Assembly: GCA_963723455.1 (NCBI GenBank)
Contig: CAVRQM010000001.1
Location: 496,001-560,000 of the forward strand
DNA length: 64,000 bases
Source: CAVRQM01 sp963723455
Lineage (GTDB): Bacteria > Pseudomonadota > Alphaproteobacteria > Acetobacterales > Acetobacteraceae
Reading direction: 5' to 3'
Below the pieces are notes generated by a model. It was not told the DNA's origin. It did no database searches and saw only the letters and a program-made list of their open reading frames with translations. How positions within the stretch are numbered: the first letter of the stretch is position 1; every line of letters begins with the position of its first letter. A program made the position numbers and the translations under genes. Below are positions 54,343-62,375 of the stretch, piece after piece.

Positions 54343-56160
54343 CTACAGGACGCCGTCGGCTTTGAAGAACTTGGCCAGGTCGCGGGAGAAGATGCTGCCG
54401 CCCTTCTTCGCCGCGAGGAACTCCGAAGCGGTGCTGCCGTCTGGCGCCCGCCAATCCTTCCAGTTGGGATCGACCACCAGCCCCTGCGCCTCCAGTTGCA
54501 TCGCGTGCTGATGAACCGCCGCGAAACGCTGGCGCGACGCGTCGATCTCCTCCGTGCTCAGCAGCCCCGCCAGGCGCGGCGCCACGTCGCGGTTGAAATC
54601 GATCGCCTTCATCTTGGCCAGGGTCGCGGCATCGATCAGATGCGGCTTTCCCACGCTGGTCGAGCCTTCCGCCATGCTGTACTCGGCCTTGGCCTGGTTC
54701 TTCCCGAAGCACAGGTCGTTGTCGATGCCGGTGACCGCCGCCTGATCGCCCTTGATCTCGACCATGTAGTTCTCCGGCTGGCGGTCCATCTGCCCGCTCA
54801 GCACGTCGCACCATTCGAGCTGGTTGAGCTGGCCGTGCAGGCTCGCCTGCGCCGCCGGCGAGGGCGGCGCGGTCCAAGGCTTGACCAGCTCCTTTCTCGT
54901 GCGCTGCCACACGCCGTCATCGCCCTTCTTGTAGCCGGCGCGGGTCAGCGCGTCGGGATCCGCCTTGCCGGCGGTGACCTGGGCCAGCGTGCTCTTGAAC
55001 CAGGTGTCCTTGGTCGCATCGAAGTTCGCGATCTTGACGTTCTGGCCCGGCGACTGGCCGGGCGCCTTGTCCATCAGCAGGCCGAACTGGCCGTTGTGCA
55101 GCGCGAAGCGGGCTTGCGGGATCACGCTCGCGTCGAGCAGGTCGGCAACCGTGCGCGTGGCGATGTTGCGGTTGCCGAAATGCGGCGCGTCCGGATCGAC
55201 GCCCATGGTCCCGGTCGCCTTGGCGCCGCCGGGGTCGGCGAACGCCTCGGGCTTGAAGATCCGGGCGGTGCCGTCGGCGTGGACCAGCTTGGACACCGAG
55301 TTCATCTTCCCGGCGCCGAACCCGGCCTGCGACTTCGCCGCGTCAAGCGCCGAGTCGTTGTAAAGATCCAGCCGGCAATCGGCGAAGTTGATGCCAAGGC
55401 GCTTGGCAGTGAGCGCCTGATCGACGGTCAGGTGCTGCTGCACGCCGGCAAGCCCCGGATCGGTGCGCACGGCCTTCAGCTGGTCCGACAACGTCTGCTT
55501 GTAGCGGGTCGCGTCGATGATGAGATCGTCCGCCGCGTCCCGCTTGGTCTGCTTGTTCGCGTATTTCGCGCGATAATTCGTCGCCGCCAGCACCAGGTTG
55601 TCGAGCTTGCCGCCGACATCCTGCTCCAGCGTGGCCCAGCCGGTCTTGTCGAGGCCGGCGAGCGGCTTCGCCTGCGCCGCGGCAAGCTCCGCGTCGGCGC
55701 TCCCGAACGCCCCTTCCACAGCCTTGTACCGCTTGGACATCTTCCACGCGCCGCCGAGCCGGTCGGCGTGCGGCGCGTGACCGATCTTGGCGGCAAGGTC
55801 GCTGAAGGTCATCAGCTGCTCGTTGATGACCTGCTGCAGCTGTGCGGACCGCGGCGGCGGCGGCGGCACCACTCGGGCTGGCGGCTGGACGAGCGGCGGC
55901 GCGCGCGGCGCGGTGGCCTGCGTCGGCGGCGGCGCGACCGGCGCGGGGCCGGGCGAGGGTGCCGGCGTCCCGGTTGCCGAGGCAACGGTCGTCGGCTGCT
56001 TCGGCCTGACGCCGGTAAGCCTCTCGACCCAGTCGAGCGTGTTGGGCGCATAGGCGAGGCTGGGGCCGGAGGCGCTGCGCGACACCGGCGGGACCAGCGC
56101 CGGCCGCGGCGGCGGCGGCGGCGCAGATTGGCGGCGCGCGCGCGTATCGGATTCCGACAT
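54343..56160 (-). CDS. Proline-rich protein with a lipid-kinase-like (PI3/4K/HipA-type) core, putative effector
   Basis: A 605-residue protein with no signal peptide or membrane helix. Residues ~10-105 are a low-complexity linker rich in Pro, Ala and Thr; ~105-260 are helical. From ~280 the pattern resembles the PI3/4-kinase/HipA-like fold: a strand pair with a likely ATP-binding lysine in ARIFKPEAF (Lys303), a helix RNIATRTVADLL, a hinge-like FGLLMDKAPG, a catalytic loop GQMDRQPENYMV (Asp459, Asn464) and a metal loop VTGIDNDLCFG (Asp480, Asp482). It may phosphorylate a lipid or protein, possibly as a secreted effector, since a T6SS is encoded in this genome. Family placement rests on motifs seen by eye. 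Confidence 0.65.
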   Translation of the reverse strand: MSESDTRARRQSAPPPPPRPALVPPVSRSASGPSLAYAPNTLDWVERLTGVRPKQPTTVASATGTPAPSPGPAPVAPPPTQATAPRAPPLVQPPARVVPPPPPRSAQLQQVINEQLMTFSDLAAKIGHAPHADRLGGAWKMSKRYKAVEGAFGSADAELAAAQAKPLAGLDKTGWATLEQDVGGKLDNLVLAATNYRAKYANKQTKRDAADDLIIDATRYKQTLSDQLKAVRTDPGLAGVQQHLTVDQALTAKRLGINFADCRLDLYNDSALDAAKSQAGFGAGKMNSVSKLVHADGTARIFKPEAFADPGGAKATGTMGVDPDAPHFGNRNIATRTVADLLDASVIPQARFALHNGQFGLLMDKAPGQSPGQNVKIANFDATKDTWFKSTLAQVTAGKADPDALTRAGYKKGDDGVWQRTRKELVKPWTAPPSPAAQASLHGQLNQLEWCDVLSGQMDRQPENYMVEIKGDQAAVTGIDNDLCFGKNQAKAEYSMAEGSTSVGKPHLIDAATLAKMKAIDFNRDVAPRLAGLLSTEEIDASRQRFAAVHQHAMQLEAQGLVVDPNWKDWRAPDGSTASEFLAAKKGGSIFSRDLAKFFKADGVL

Positions 56161-56313
56161 GACGCCCCCGTTTCGTGTTGCCGACAGCAGGCCGGTAGCC
56201 TGCCGCCGCCGCCCCGCCAACCGCGCGTTGTGGAATTTCCTGGAACGGCGCACCTATTCCGCAGAAACCGTGCGCGCGGGCCGGAACAGTTGCAGTCGCG
56301 GACATAGGAAAAC

Positions 56314-57286
56314 ATGACCGTTGCCTTCGCAACGAAGCTGCGCCTGACCGCCGCGGTCCTGGGCTGCCGCGGACGCAAGGAGTTCTGCGCCCGGTTCCGC
56401 GCCGTCAACCCGGGCACCCATTTCGACCTCGACCGTTCGCACAAATGGCTGCAGGGCCGCGCGCTGCCGCGGGTGGAGCGGATCTGACGACGACTGGGCG
56501 AAGGTGCTCGGCAGCGAGCGGTCCGGCGCCTGGCTCGCCGACTGCACCGTGCCGGCGTTCCTCGACGAGATCTGCGCGCTGCACAACGCCGATCCGGCGC
56601 TGCTGATGCGCCGGGCCGAGGGCGGGCATGCGGGCGGCCACGCCGCGGTCGGTGCCGGTGCCGGTGCCGGGCCGGCGTCCCGGGCCGCGCCCGCGCCGGA
56701 CTATCTCTGCGGCGCCTATGCCTGCTACTCGCTCGCGTGGTCGCCGTACTACCGCGGCCGGGCCATCCGTGGCGCGCTGCGGCTGCAGCCGGGCCGGCTA
56801 CGGGCGGAGCTGGACGCGACCTATAGCGAGGCGCTGCTCGGTCGCGAGATCCGGTTCCGCGGCACAGCCATCCGCGCCGGGCGGGCGATGCACCTGCTGG
56901 TGCGCGCGCCGGAGGACGCGACGCCGCTGGTGTTCGCGCTGTTCCTGCCCGGGCCGCCGGCCAGCGTGCTGTCGGGCATCCTGTCGGGCACGACGATCGT
57001 GGGCGGCGACCCCACCCCGTCGGCGACGCCGGTTATCGTGGTCCGCGTGGCCTGCGACGCCAGCCCCTCGAACCGCTACATGGCATTGACCCCCGGCGCG
57101 ATGGCGGCCGACCTGGCGTCGCTTGGCATCGCCCTGGGCGACGCGCCGGCGCTGGACCCGCTGATGCGCCGCATCCTGCTCAGGCGCCCGGCCGACGGCC
57201 TGCAGCAGGCTCTCGCGGCCGACCAGGCGCTGTTGGTCGCAGCGCTCGACCGGGCCTATCTCGGCGCGCCGGCCGGGCCGGCCTGA
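56314..57286 (+). CDS. Uncharacterised protein with an N-terminal HTH-like segment, frameshifted
   Basis: About 323 residues after removing one extra G near 56475 (the gene otherwise hits TGA at codon 58, at WLQGRALPRVERI; the restored text is RIYDDWAKVLGSERSGAW). The first ~70 residues, with LRLTAAVLGCRGRKEFCARF and DLDRSHKWLQGRALPR, resemble a lambda-repressor-like HTH. After a Gly/Ala linker (~100-125) comes a beta-rich domain (YLCGAYACYSLAWSPYYRG, LVFALFLPGPPASVLSGILSG) of unknown type. ATG at 56314 follows AGGAAA. It is divergent from the kinase-like gene and could be its regulator. Overlaps the next convergent gene by 31 bases. Confidence 0.6.
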
Positions 57287-57948
57287 TCCGCGAGCGCCCG
57301 CTTGGTCGCCCGCGTGGCCTCCGTGTCGCCGTCCGCCAGTTGCCGCGCCAGGTCGGCCACCATGTCCGACAGGTCGGCATCCGGCACGACGCGGGTGACC
57401 AGGCCGATGCGCAGCGCCTCGACGGTCTCGATGCGCTCGCCGGTCAGCAGCAGGAAGCGCGCCTGCGCCGCGCCCACCGCCTCGACCAGCAGCCGCTCCA
57501 TCCCCAGCGCCACGGCGCGCGCGCCGGTCAGCGCGAAGGCGGTGTCGGTCGCGGCGATGCGGATGTCGGCACACAGCGCCACCAGCAGGCCGGCGCCGAT
57601 GCACTCGCCGCGCAGCCGCGCCAGCACCGGCTTGCCGCAGCCGCGCAGCACGTCGCAGGCGGCGCGGGCGGCGCTGGCGTCGTCCGCCCCAGCCGGCTGC
57701 GCATCGGGCTGGTAGGCGGGATCCGGCTCCAGCGGGTCGGTGGCGAACGCGGTGTGGCCGGCCCCGGTCAGCACCAGCACGCGCACCGCGGGATCGCGCT
57801 CCAGCCGCTGCACGGCCTCGGCCAGCGCGCGCCACATCGGGGCCGAGAAGGCGTTGCGCGGGCCGCTGCCGCAGAACGTCAGCAGGCCGACGCCGTCCAT
57901 CGTCTCGACCAGCACCCTGCCGCCGGCCGCCTTCGTCGCCTGGGCCAT
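57256..57948 (-). CDS. Enoyl-CoA hydratase/isomerase-family protein, catalytic glutamates missing
   Basis: A 230-residue crotonase-fold protein, shorter than usual (~255-260). The family scaffold is there: NAFSAPMWRALAEAVQRLER, VLVLTGAGHTAFATD, KPVLARLRGECIGAGLLVAL, CADIRIAATDTAFALTGARA. At the two catalytic positions of hydratases it has Leu (in GAGLLVALCADI) and no Glu (in ALTGARAVALGM), so it is unlikely to be a hydratase and may catalyse another crotonase reaction or none. Substrate unknown. Confidence 0.78.
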   Translation of the reverse strand: MAQATKAAGGRVLVETMDGVGLLTFCGSGPRNAFSAPMWRALAEAVQRLERDPAVRVLVLTGAGHTAFATDPLEPDPAYQPDAQPAGADDASAARAACDVLRGCGKPVLARLRGECIGAGLLVALCADIRIAATDTAFALTGARAVALGMERLLVEAVGAAQARFLLLTGERIETVEALRIGLVTRVVPDADLSDMVADLARQLADGDTEATRATKRALADQAGPAGAPR

Positions 57949-58047
57949 TCCGCCTCCTGCCTCCGTTGCGGTCGCGGCCTGAACGCCGCGCCGATGCGTT
58001 GGATCATGTGCATTGGATCACGCCGGCGCCGCCCCATCTCGGCGGCG

Positions 58048-58656
58048 ATGGATGCTCCGGTCGATCTAGCCCTGCTGCTGGCGTTCGACGGCTCGGCCAG
58101 CGTGACCTATGACGAGTTCGGCCTGATCGCCGGCGGCTGCGCGGCGGCGCTGCGCGACGAGACGGTGGCCGAGGGTCTGCTGCAGGGGCCGTACCGCGCC
58201 AGCTTGTGCGCCGTGCTGCTGTGGTCCGGCCATGCCGCGCAGCAAACGCTGGTGCCCTGGACGCGGCTGGGATCCGGGGCGGATCTGGACGCCTTCGCGC
58301 GCGCCGTGGCCGACGTGCCGCGCGCCGTGCCGCCCGGCACCACGGCGATCGGCTCGGCGCTGCTGGCCTGCGGGGCGATGCTGGCCGCCCTGCCCGCCCG
58401 CGCCCGCCGCCGCGTGATCGACGTGGCCGGCGACGGGCGGTCCAACGACGGCCCGCCCCCGGCCCCGATCCGCGACCGGCTGACGGCCTCCGGGGTGACC
58501 ATCAACGGCTTGTGCGTGCTGCACGAGGAAGCGGACCTGGTCGCCAGCTACACGCGCGAGGTGATCGGCGGCCCCGGCTCGTTCGCCCTGGCCTGCCGCG
58601 ACTACGACGGCTTCGCGGCGGCGATGCAGCTGAAGCTGCAGCAGGAGGTGGCGTGA
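58048..58656 (+). CDS. DUF1194 von Willebrand A-like protein
   Basis: A 202-residue protein of the DUF1194 family, a VWA-like fold. The MIDAS motif is LLAFDGSASVTYDEF (DxSxS). Further family stretches are VLLWSGHAAQQTLVPWTRLG, GTTAIGSALLACGAML, VIDVAGDGRSNDG and VTINGLCVLHEEADL. Relatives usually carry a signal peptide; here none is apparent at the ATG at 58048, and upstream starts are weak. Function unknown. Confidence 0.78.
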   Translation: MDAPVDLALLLAFDGSASVTYDEFGLIAGGCAAALRDETVAEGLLQGPYRASLCAVLLWSGHAAQQTLVPWTRLGSGADLDAFARAVADVPRAVPPGTTAIGSALLACGAMLAALPARARRRVIDVAGDGRSNDGPPPAPIRDRLTASGVTINGLCVLHEEADLVASYTREVIGGPGSFALACRDYDGFAAAMQLKLQQEVA

Positions 58657-58758
58657 CAATCCGGTTGTGATCAGGAAAGGAATGCCGGTCCTGCCCGTGC
58701 GCCCGCCCCAAGACCGCGGCCCGCCTTGCAGCCCTGCGTCCTGGCCCGCCCACCTTTA

Positions 58759-59433
58759 TCAATCACCTGCCTCGGCAAACACTCGCTGCAGGAACAGACC
58801 GCCCAAAGACAGGCTCGACGCGTCGATCGCGTGGCCCAGGCCGGGGACCAGGAGCAGCTGGACCGAGATGCCGCACGCGCGCAGCGCCACCTCGGCGGCC
58901 TGGCTGCGGGTGCACGGCACCACCTGGTCCTCGATGCCGTGAACCAGCAGCACCTGCGGCTTGCCGGCGAACCCGGCCACCTCATCGGGCGCCAGCAGCG
59001 CGCCCGAGAAAGCAAGGATCGCGCGGGGCGGCACGGCCCTGCGCAGGCCGACATGGAGCGCCGTCATCGCCCCCTGGCTGAAGCCCATCAGGGCGTAGGC
59101 ATCCTCGGCCAAGCCGAGCCGTGCAAGTTCTGCATCGATGAAGGCGTCCACCGCCGTTCGCGCGGCTTCGACCCCGGCCTCCAGCACAGACGGGGTGCGA
59201 TCGGCGAGGCTGAACCATTGGCGTCCGTGATGCGCGACACCTGGCGGAACCATGTCGTATGCCGCCGGTCCGTTCGGACTGGAGAATGCGGCGTGCGGCA
59301 GCGCGGCCGCCCACTGCGCCGACAGGTCGATCAGATCGTGCCCGTCCGCGCCGACCCCATGCAGCAAGACGATGAGCTGGCGCGCGGCCCCGCCCGCGCG
59401 CGCGCCGACGCTGGGACCGGTCAGGATGTTCAT
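58759..59433 (-). CDS. Alpha/beta-hydrolase, phospholipase/carboxylesterase family
   Basis: A 224-residue esterase of the Abhydrolase_2 group: QLIVLLHGVGADGHDLIDLS (oxyanion region), nucleophile Ser in LMGFSQGAMTALH, acid in HGIEDQVVP, His in PGLGHAID. The catalytic triad is complete. ATG at 59433 is chosen because GGAGA lies 8 bases upstream; ATG at 59451 is possible. Divergent from gluQ with about 43 bases between starts. Confidence 0.9.
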   Translation of the reverse strand: MNILTGPSVGARAGGAARQLIVLLHGVGADGHDLIDLSAQWAAALPHAAFSSPNGPAAYDMVPPGVAHHGRQWFSLADRTPSVLEAGVEAARTAVDAFIDAELARLGLAEDAYALMGFSQGAMTALHVGLRRAVPPRAILAFSGALLAPDEVAGFAGKPQVLLVHGIEDQVVPCTRSQAAEVALRACGISVQLLLVPGLGHAIDASSLSLGGLFLQRVFAEAGD

Positions 59434-59476
59434 GAGGCTGTCTCCGTGCATGAGGTGCGGTATAGCGCGACCAACC

Positions 59477-60325
59477 ATGCTGACCACCCGTTTCGCGCCC
59501 AGCCCGACCGGCCTTCTGCACCTGGGCCATGCCTACGCCGCCCTGGTCGCGTGGCGGCGCGCGCGGTCCGTCGGCGGCCGGTTCCTGCTGCGGCTGGAGG
59601 ACATCGACACCGCCCGCTGCCGGCCAGAGTTTGCGGCGGGGGTGCTGGCGGACCTGGCCTGGCTCGGCCTGGACTGGGATGGACCTGTCCGAGTGCAGTC
59701 GGAGCATGTCCCCGAGTATCGGACGACGCTCGACCGGCTTGCGGCGCGCGGCCTGACCTACCCGTGCTTCTGCAGCCGGTCCGATATCCTGCGAGAGATC
59801 GCGGCCTCGGCCAGCGCGCCACACGCCCCGGATGGCAGCCTGCGCTACCCGGGCACATGCCGCACTCTCACACGCTCGGAGCGCCATGATCGTGCTGCGG
59901 CCGGCCAACCCTATGCCATCCGTCTGCACATGAGCCGCGCGCTGGAGGACGTCTCCAGCACGCCTCTGACAGTGATGGAGGAGGCACAGGGGTTGATTGC
60001 CTGCCGCCCGGACCTGTTCGGAGACGTGGTGCTGGGCCGCCGCGACGCGCCTTGCAGCTATCATGTCTGCGTCACGCATGATGATGCGGAACAGGGCGTC
60101 ACTCTCGTCACGCGCGGGCGGGACCTGCTGGCGGCGACATCCCTGCATCGGCTGTTGCAGGCGTTACTCGGGTGGCCGACGCCAGCCTATGCCCATCATC
60201 GGCTCCTGTCCGATGCCGCGGGACGCCGCCTGTCGAAGCGCGACGGGGCGGCAACGCTGCGCGCGCTGCGCGAGGCGGGAGTGTCCCCTGCCGACGCGCG
60301 CGCGCGGGCAGGCATGCCGGACTAG
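59477..60325 (+). CDS. gluQ: Glutamyl-Q tRNA(Asp) synthetase
   Basis: A 282-residue GluRS catalytic-domain paralogue that attaches glutamate to queuosine in tRNA(Asp). HIGH is HLGH (15-18), the KMSKS loop is RRLSKRDG near residue 247, and the zinc-type cysteines appear in YPCFCSRSD and YPGTCR. The lack of an anticodon-binding domain separates it from GltX. ATG at 59477 begins LTTRFAPSPTGLLHLGHAYA. Confidence 0.93.
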   Translation: MLTTRFAPSPTGLLHLGHAYAALVAWRRARSVGGRFLLRLEDIDTARCRPEFAAGVLADLAWLGLDWDGPVRVQSEHVPEYRTTLDRLAARGLTYPCFCSRSDILREIAASASAPHAPDGSLRYPGTCRTLTRSERHDRAAAGQPYAIRLHMSRALEDVSSTPLTVMEEAQGLIACRPDLFGDVVLGRRDAPCSYHVCVTHDDAEQGVTLVTRGRDLLAATSLHRLLQALLGWPTPAYAHHRLLSDAAGRRLSKRDGAATLRALREAGVSPADARARAGMPD

Positions 60326-60464
60326 CGTTGCCTGACCCGGCAGGCGCAGCAGTCGAAGGCTGGCATTGAGCAACGCTCGGTTGCTTTGCGGTTCGACGCC
60401 CGTGACCCAAGGGCGGCCAAGGCCCGTGCCGGAGGAAAGGCTACAACCACTCTAATCGGCTGCT

Positions 60465-60507
60465 CGCCGCACCGTTCGGACACCTCGGCGCCCGGCACGG
60501 TGCGGCG
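60465..60507. terminator. Possible hairpin between gluQ and the peroxidase gene
   Basis: CGCCGCACCG (60465-60474) and CGGTGCGGCG (60498-60507) form a perfect 10-bp stem with a 23-base loop, 14 bases from the peroxidase stop. No U-run; the loop is long, so the call is moderate. The rest of the 195-base gap shows nothing clear. Confidence 0.45.
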
Positions 60508-60520
60508 CGCGGCCTGTTGC

Positions 60521-62149
60521 CTAGAAGCTGGTGGGGTCGTTCACCGGGTCGGTCTCGCCGGCGATGCGCAGCAGGTCGGGCATCGTGAAGGCGCCAGCGT
60601 TGGCGGCGGGCAAGAACGGCGTCCAGCCGGGATGCTGGGCCAGGTACAACTCGGCGTCGCTTTGCAGCATGCCCACGAACACCTCGGCCAGAATGCGGCT
60701 GCCGACCGGACCCAGCCGTGCGCCGCCATCGCCCAACAGCAGCGCCTCCTTCAGGATATAGTACCACAGCGGCGTCGCCTCGGTTAGGCCCAGCTGCTTC
60801 ACCGTGTCGCCATCGCTTTCGCCGTTCGGCCCGTTCTGCGACAACTGGGCTGCGGTCAGCACCGGCAGCTTCATCCGCCGCGCCACGTCCTGCCCGGACG
60901 GCAGGCCCATGCGCACGCCGCGCGCGAGGTTGCGGAACGGCAGGCTGTCACCGCCGCCGGGCAGATTGGCCAGGATCGGCGCCAGGTACGGGTCGATCGG
61001 GCGCGAAAAGTTGAATTTGAAGTTGTCCGCCTGCGGCGCGGCCTTGGCCGGCACCGGCCGGTCCTTGCCATCAAGGAAGTGAAAGCGGTTCCAGTCGATG
61101 ATCCAGTCGCCAGGCAACGTGGGCGTGATCACCGGCAACAGCAGCTTCAGCTTGGCGGCCAGCGCCTGATCCTGCGCCGGATCGCCAGTCGCAAGATCGC
61201 CGGTGATGCCGCCGGACAGCCCGGTAAATGTGAACAGCAGCTTGAAGTCCACCGCGGAGAACGGGCGGTTGTAGCTGTAGCCCTCGCGGATCATCGAATG
61301 GCCGAGCCGGTAGGCGGCCACCGAGAACTCGACGGGCATGAACGGCACGCCGAACTTCGCCGTCTCCTCGAAGCGGAAGAACTTGCGGCCGTTGATCAGG
61401 ACGTCCTGCAACTCGTTGTTGTCGATCAGCTTGGCCAGGAAGTCGTGCAGCACGATCCACTGATAGTGCCAGGTCACCGCCTGCCGAGCAGAGTTGAACA
61501 CCTGCCCGGCATCTCCGGTGGCGTTCGGATCGATGATGTCCACCACCGCGTTATGAAACCGCAGGAAAGCCAGATGTGTCTGCGCCACCAGCAGGTTCTC
61601 GTCGTTGCGCGGATCGCCGATCAGCGCCATTCCCTCGTGGCTGCGCGGCAGGTCGTGCCGGATGCCGGCCTTGATGTTGGGGTCGCCGGCCTTGCCGGCG
61701 CCGCAGATCCCGACAGCCAGCTTGCGTGCGTCGGTGCGACTGTACAGGAACGGGCTGCCCACCGGGCCATCGCCATACACGTTGTCCAGATCCAGCCTTG
61801 GCGTGCGGAAATCCTCAAGGGCATGCGGATCCTTGCGCACCTGGCCCAGCGAGGAGACATCCAACGTGATGTCGTGGTCGATGAACTGGCCGAGATAGGT
61901 GAAGCCCGAGGGCACGTTCTGGTTGTCGGCGGCCACGCCGTTATCGACCATCTTCGCGGCCAGCAGGCGCAGCTTCTCGTCAGGCACGTCCAGCGCCGGG
62001 AGTTCGGGGAACATGCGGCCGAACCGGGCGAACTCCTTCTGGCCGAGCGCGGTCTCGTCGAGGCCGCGCGGGGAGCGTCCGTGACCTGCGGGAGCACCCG
62101 TCGAGCGAGGCAGGGCGGCGGCGGGCTTGTCGAACGGGGCTTCGGGCAT
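60521..62149 (-). CDS. Animal-type heme peroxidase family protein
   Basis: A 542-residue protein of the animal haem peroxidase family (related to myeloperoxidase and bacterial peroxicins). The distal histidine is in FTYLGQFIDHDITLD (His92), the usual RTPRLDLDNVYGDGP loop follows, AFLRFHNAVVD is the helix with the conserved Asn, and AYRLGHSMIREGYSYN carries the proximal His. No signal peptide is seen. Bacterial members include secreted peroxidases and putative defence enzymes; reaction and location here are unknown. The start ATG at 62149 fits. Confidence 0.9.
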   Translation of the reverse strand: MPEAPFDKPAAALPRSTGAPAGHGRSPRGLDETALGQKEFARFGRMFPELPALDVPDEKLRLLAAKMVDNGVAADNQNVPSGFTYLGQFIDHDITLDVSSLGQVRKDPHALEDFRTPRLDLDNVYGDGPVGSPFLYSRTDARKLAVGICGAGKAGDPNIKAGIRHDLPRSHEGMALIGDPRNDENLLVAQTHLAFLRFHNAVVDIIDPNATGDAGQVFNSARQAVTWHYQWIVLHDFLAKLIDNNELQDVLINGRKFFRFEETAKFGVPFMPVEFSVAAYRLGHSMIREGYSYNRPFSAVDFKLLFTFTGLSGGITGDLATGDPAQDQALAAKLKLLLPVITPTLPGDWIIDWNRFHFLDGKDRPVPAKAAPQADNFKFNFSRPIDPYLAPILANLPGGGDSLPFRNLARGVRMGLPSGQDVARRMKLPVLTAAQLSQNGPNGESDGDTVKQLGLTEATPLWYYILKEALLLGDGGARLGPVGSRILAEVFVGMLQSDAELYLAQHPGWTPFLPAANAGAFTMPDLLRIAGETDPVNDPTSF

Positions 62150-62210
62150 AGCGGAAACTCCTGTGTTGCGATGCCCACGTTATGCCGCCGCTTCCGTTAC
62201 GGAGTCACCA

Positions 62211-62223
62211 CAACAATATGTTG
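62211..62223. promoter_or_regulatory. Short palindrome in the divergent peroxidase/trehalase promoter region
   Basis: CAACA-ATA-TGTTG at 62211-62223, in the only AT-rich patch of the 226-base gap between the divergent peroxidase and trehalase starts. It could be a regulator operator. The remainder of the gap shows no ORF. Confidence 0.3.
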
Positions 62224-62375
62224 ACCCCGGAACATCGTCGAAGCTGCCGAAGCAGGCCTCCGTCTGGTCCTGGTTTGAACACTGCGTGACCAGGCGCGAT
62301 GGTCCTCGCTTCGAGCGCGGGATGGCGTGAACATGTCGCTGATTGCTGCTGCGGCCCGATCCTGGGGGAACGTCA

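Noticed and set aside
51638..54910. 1090-residue open frame opposite the AKR and glpK genes
   Set aside because: It spans several real genes on the other strand and has shadow composition. Only its piece around 54170-54316 is real, as the start of the small partner protein.
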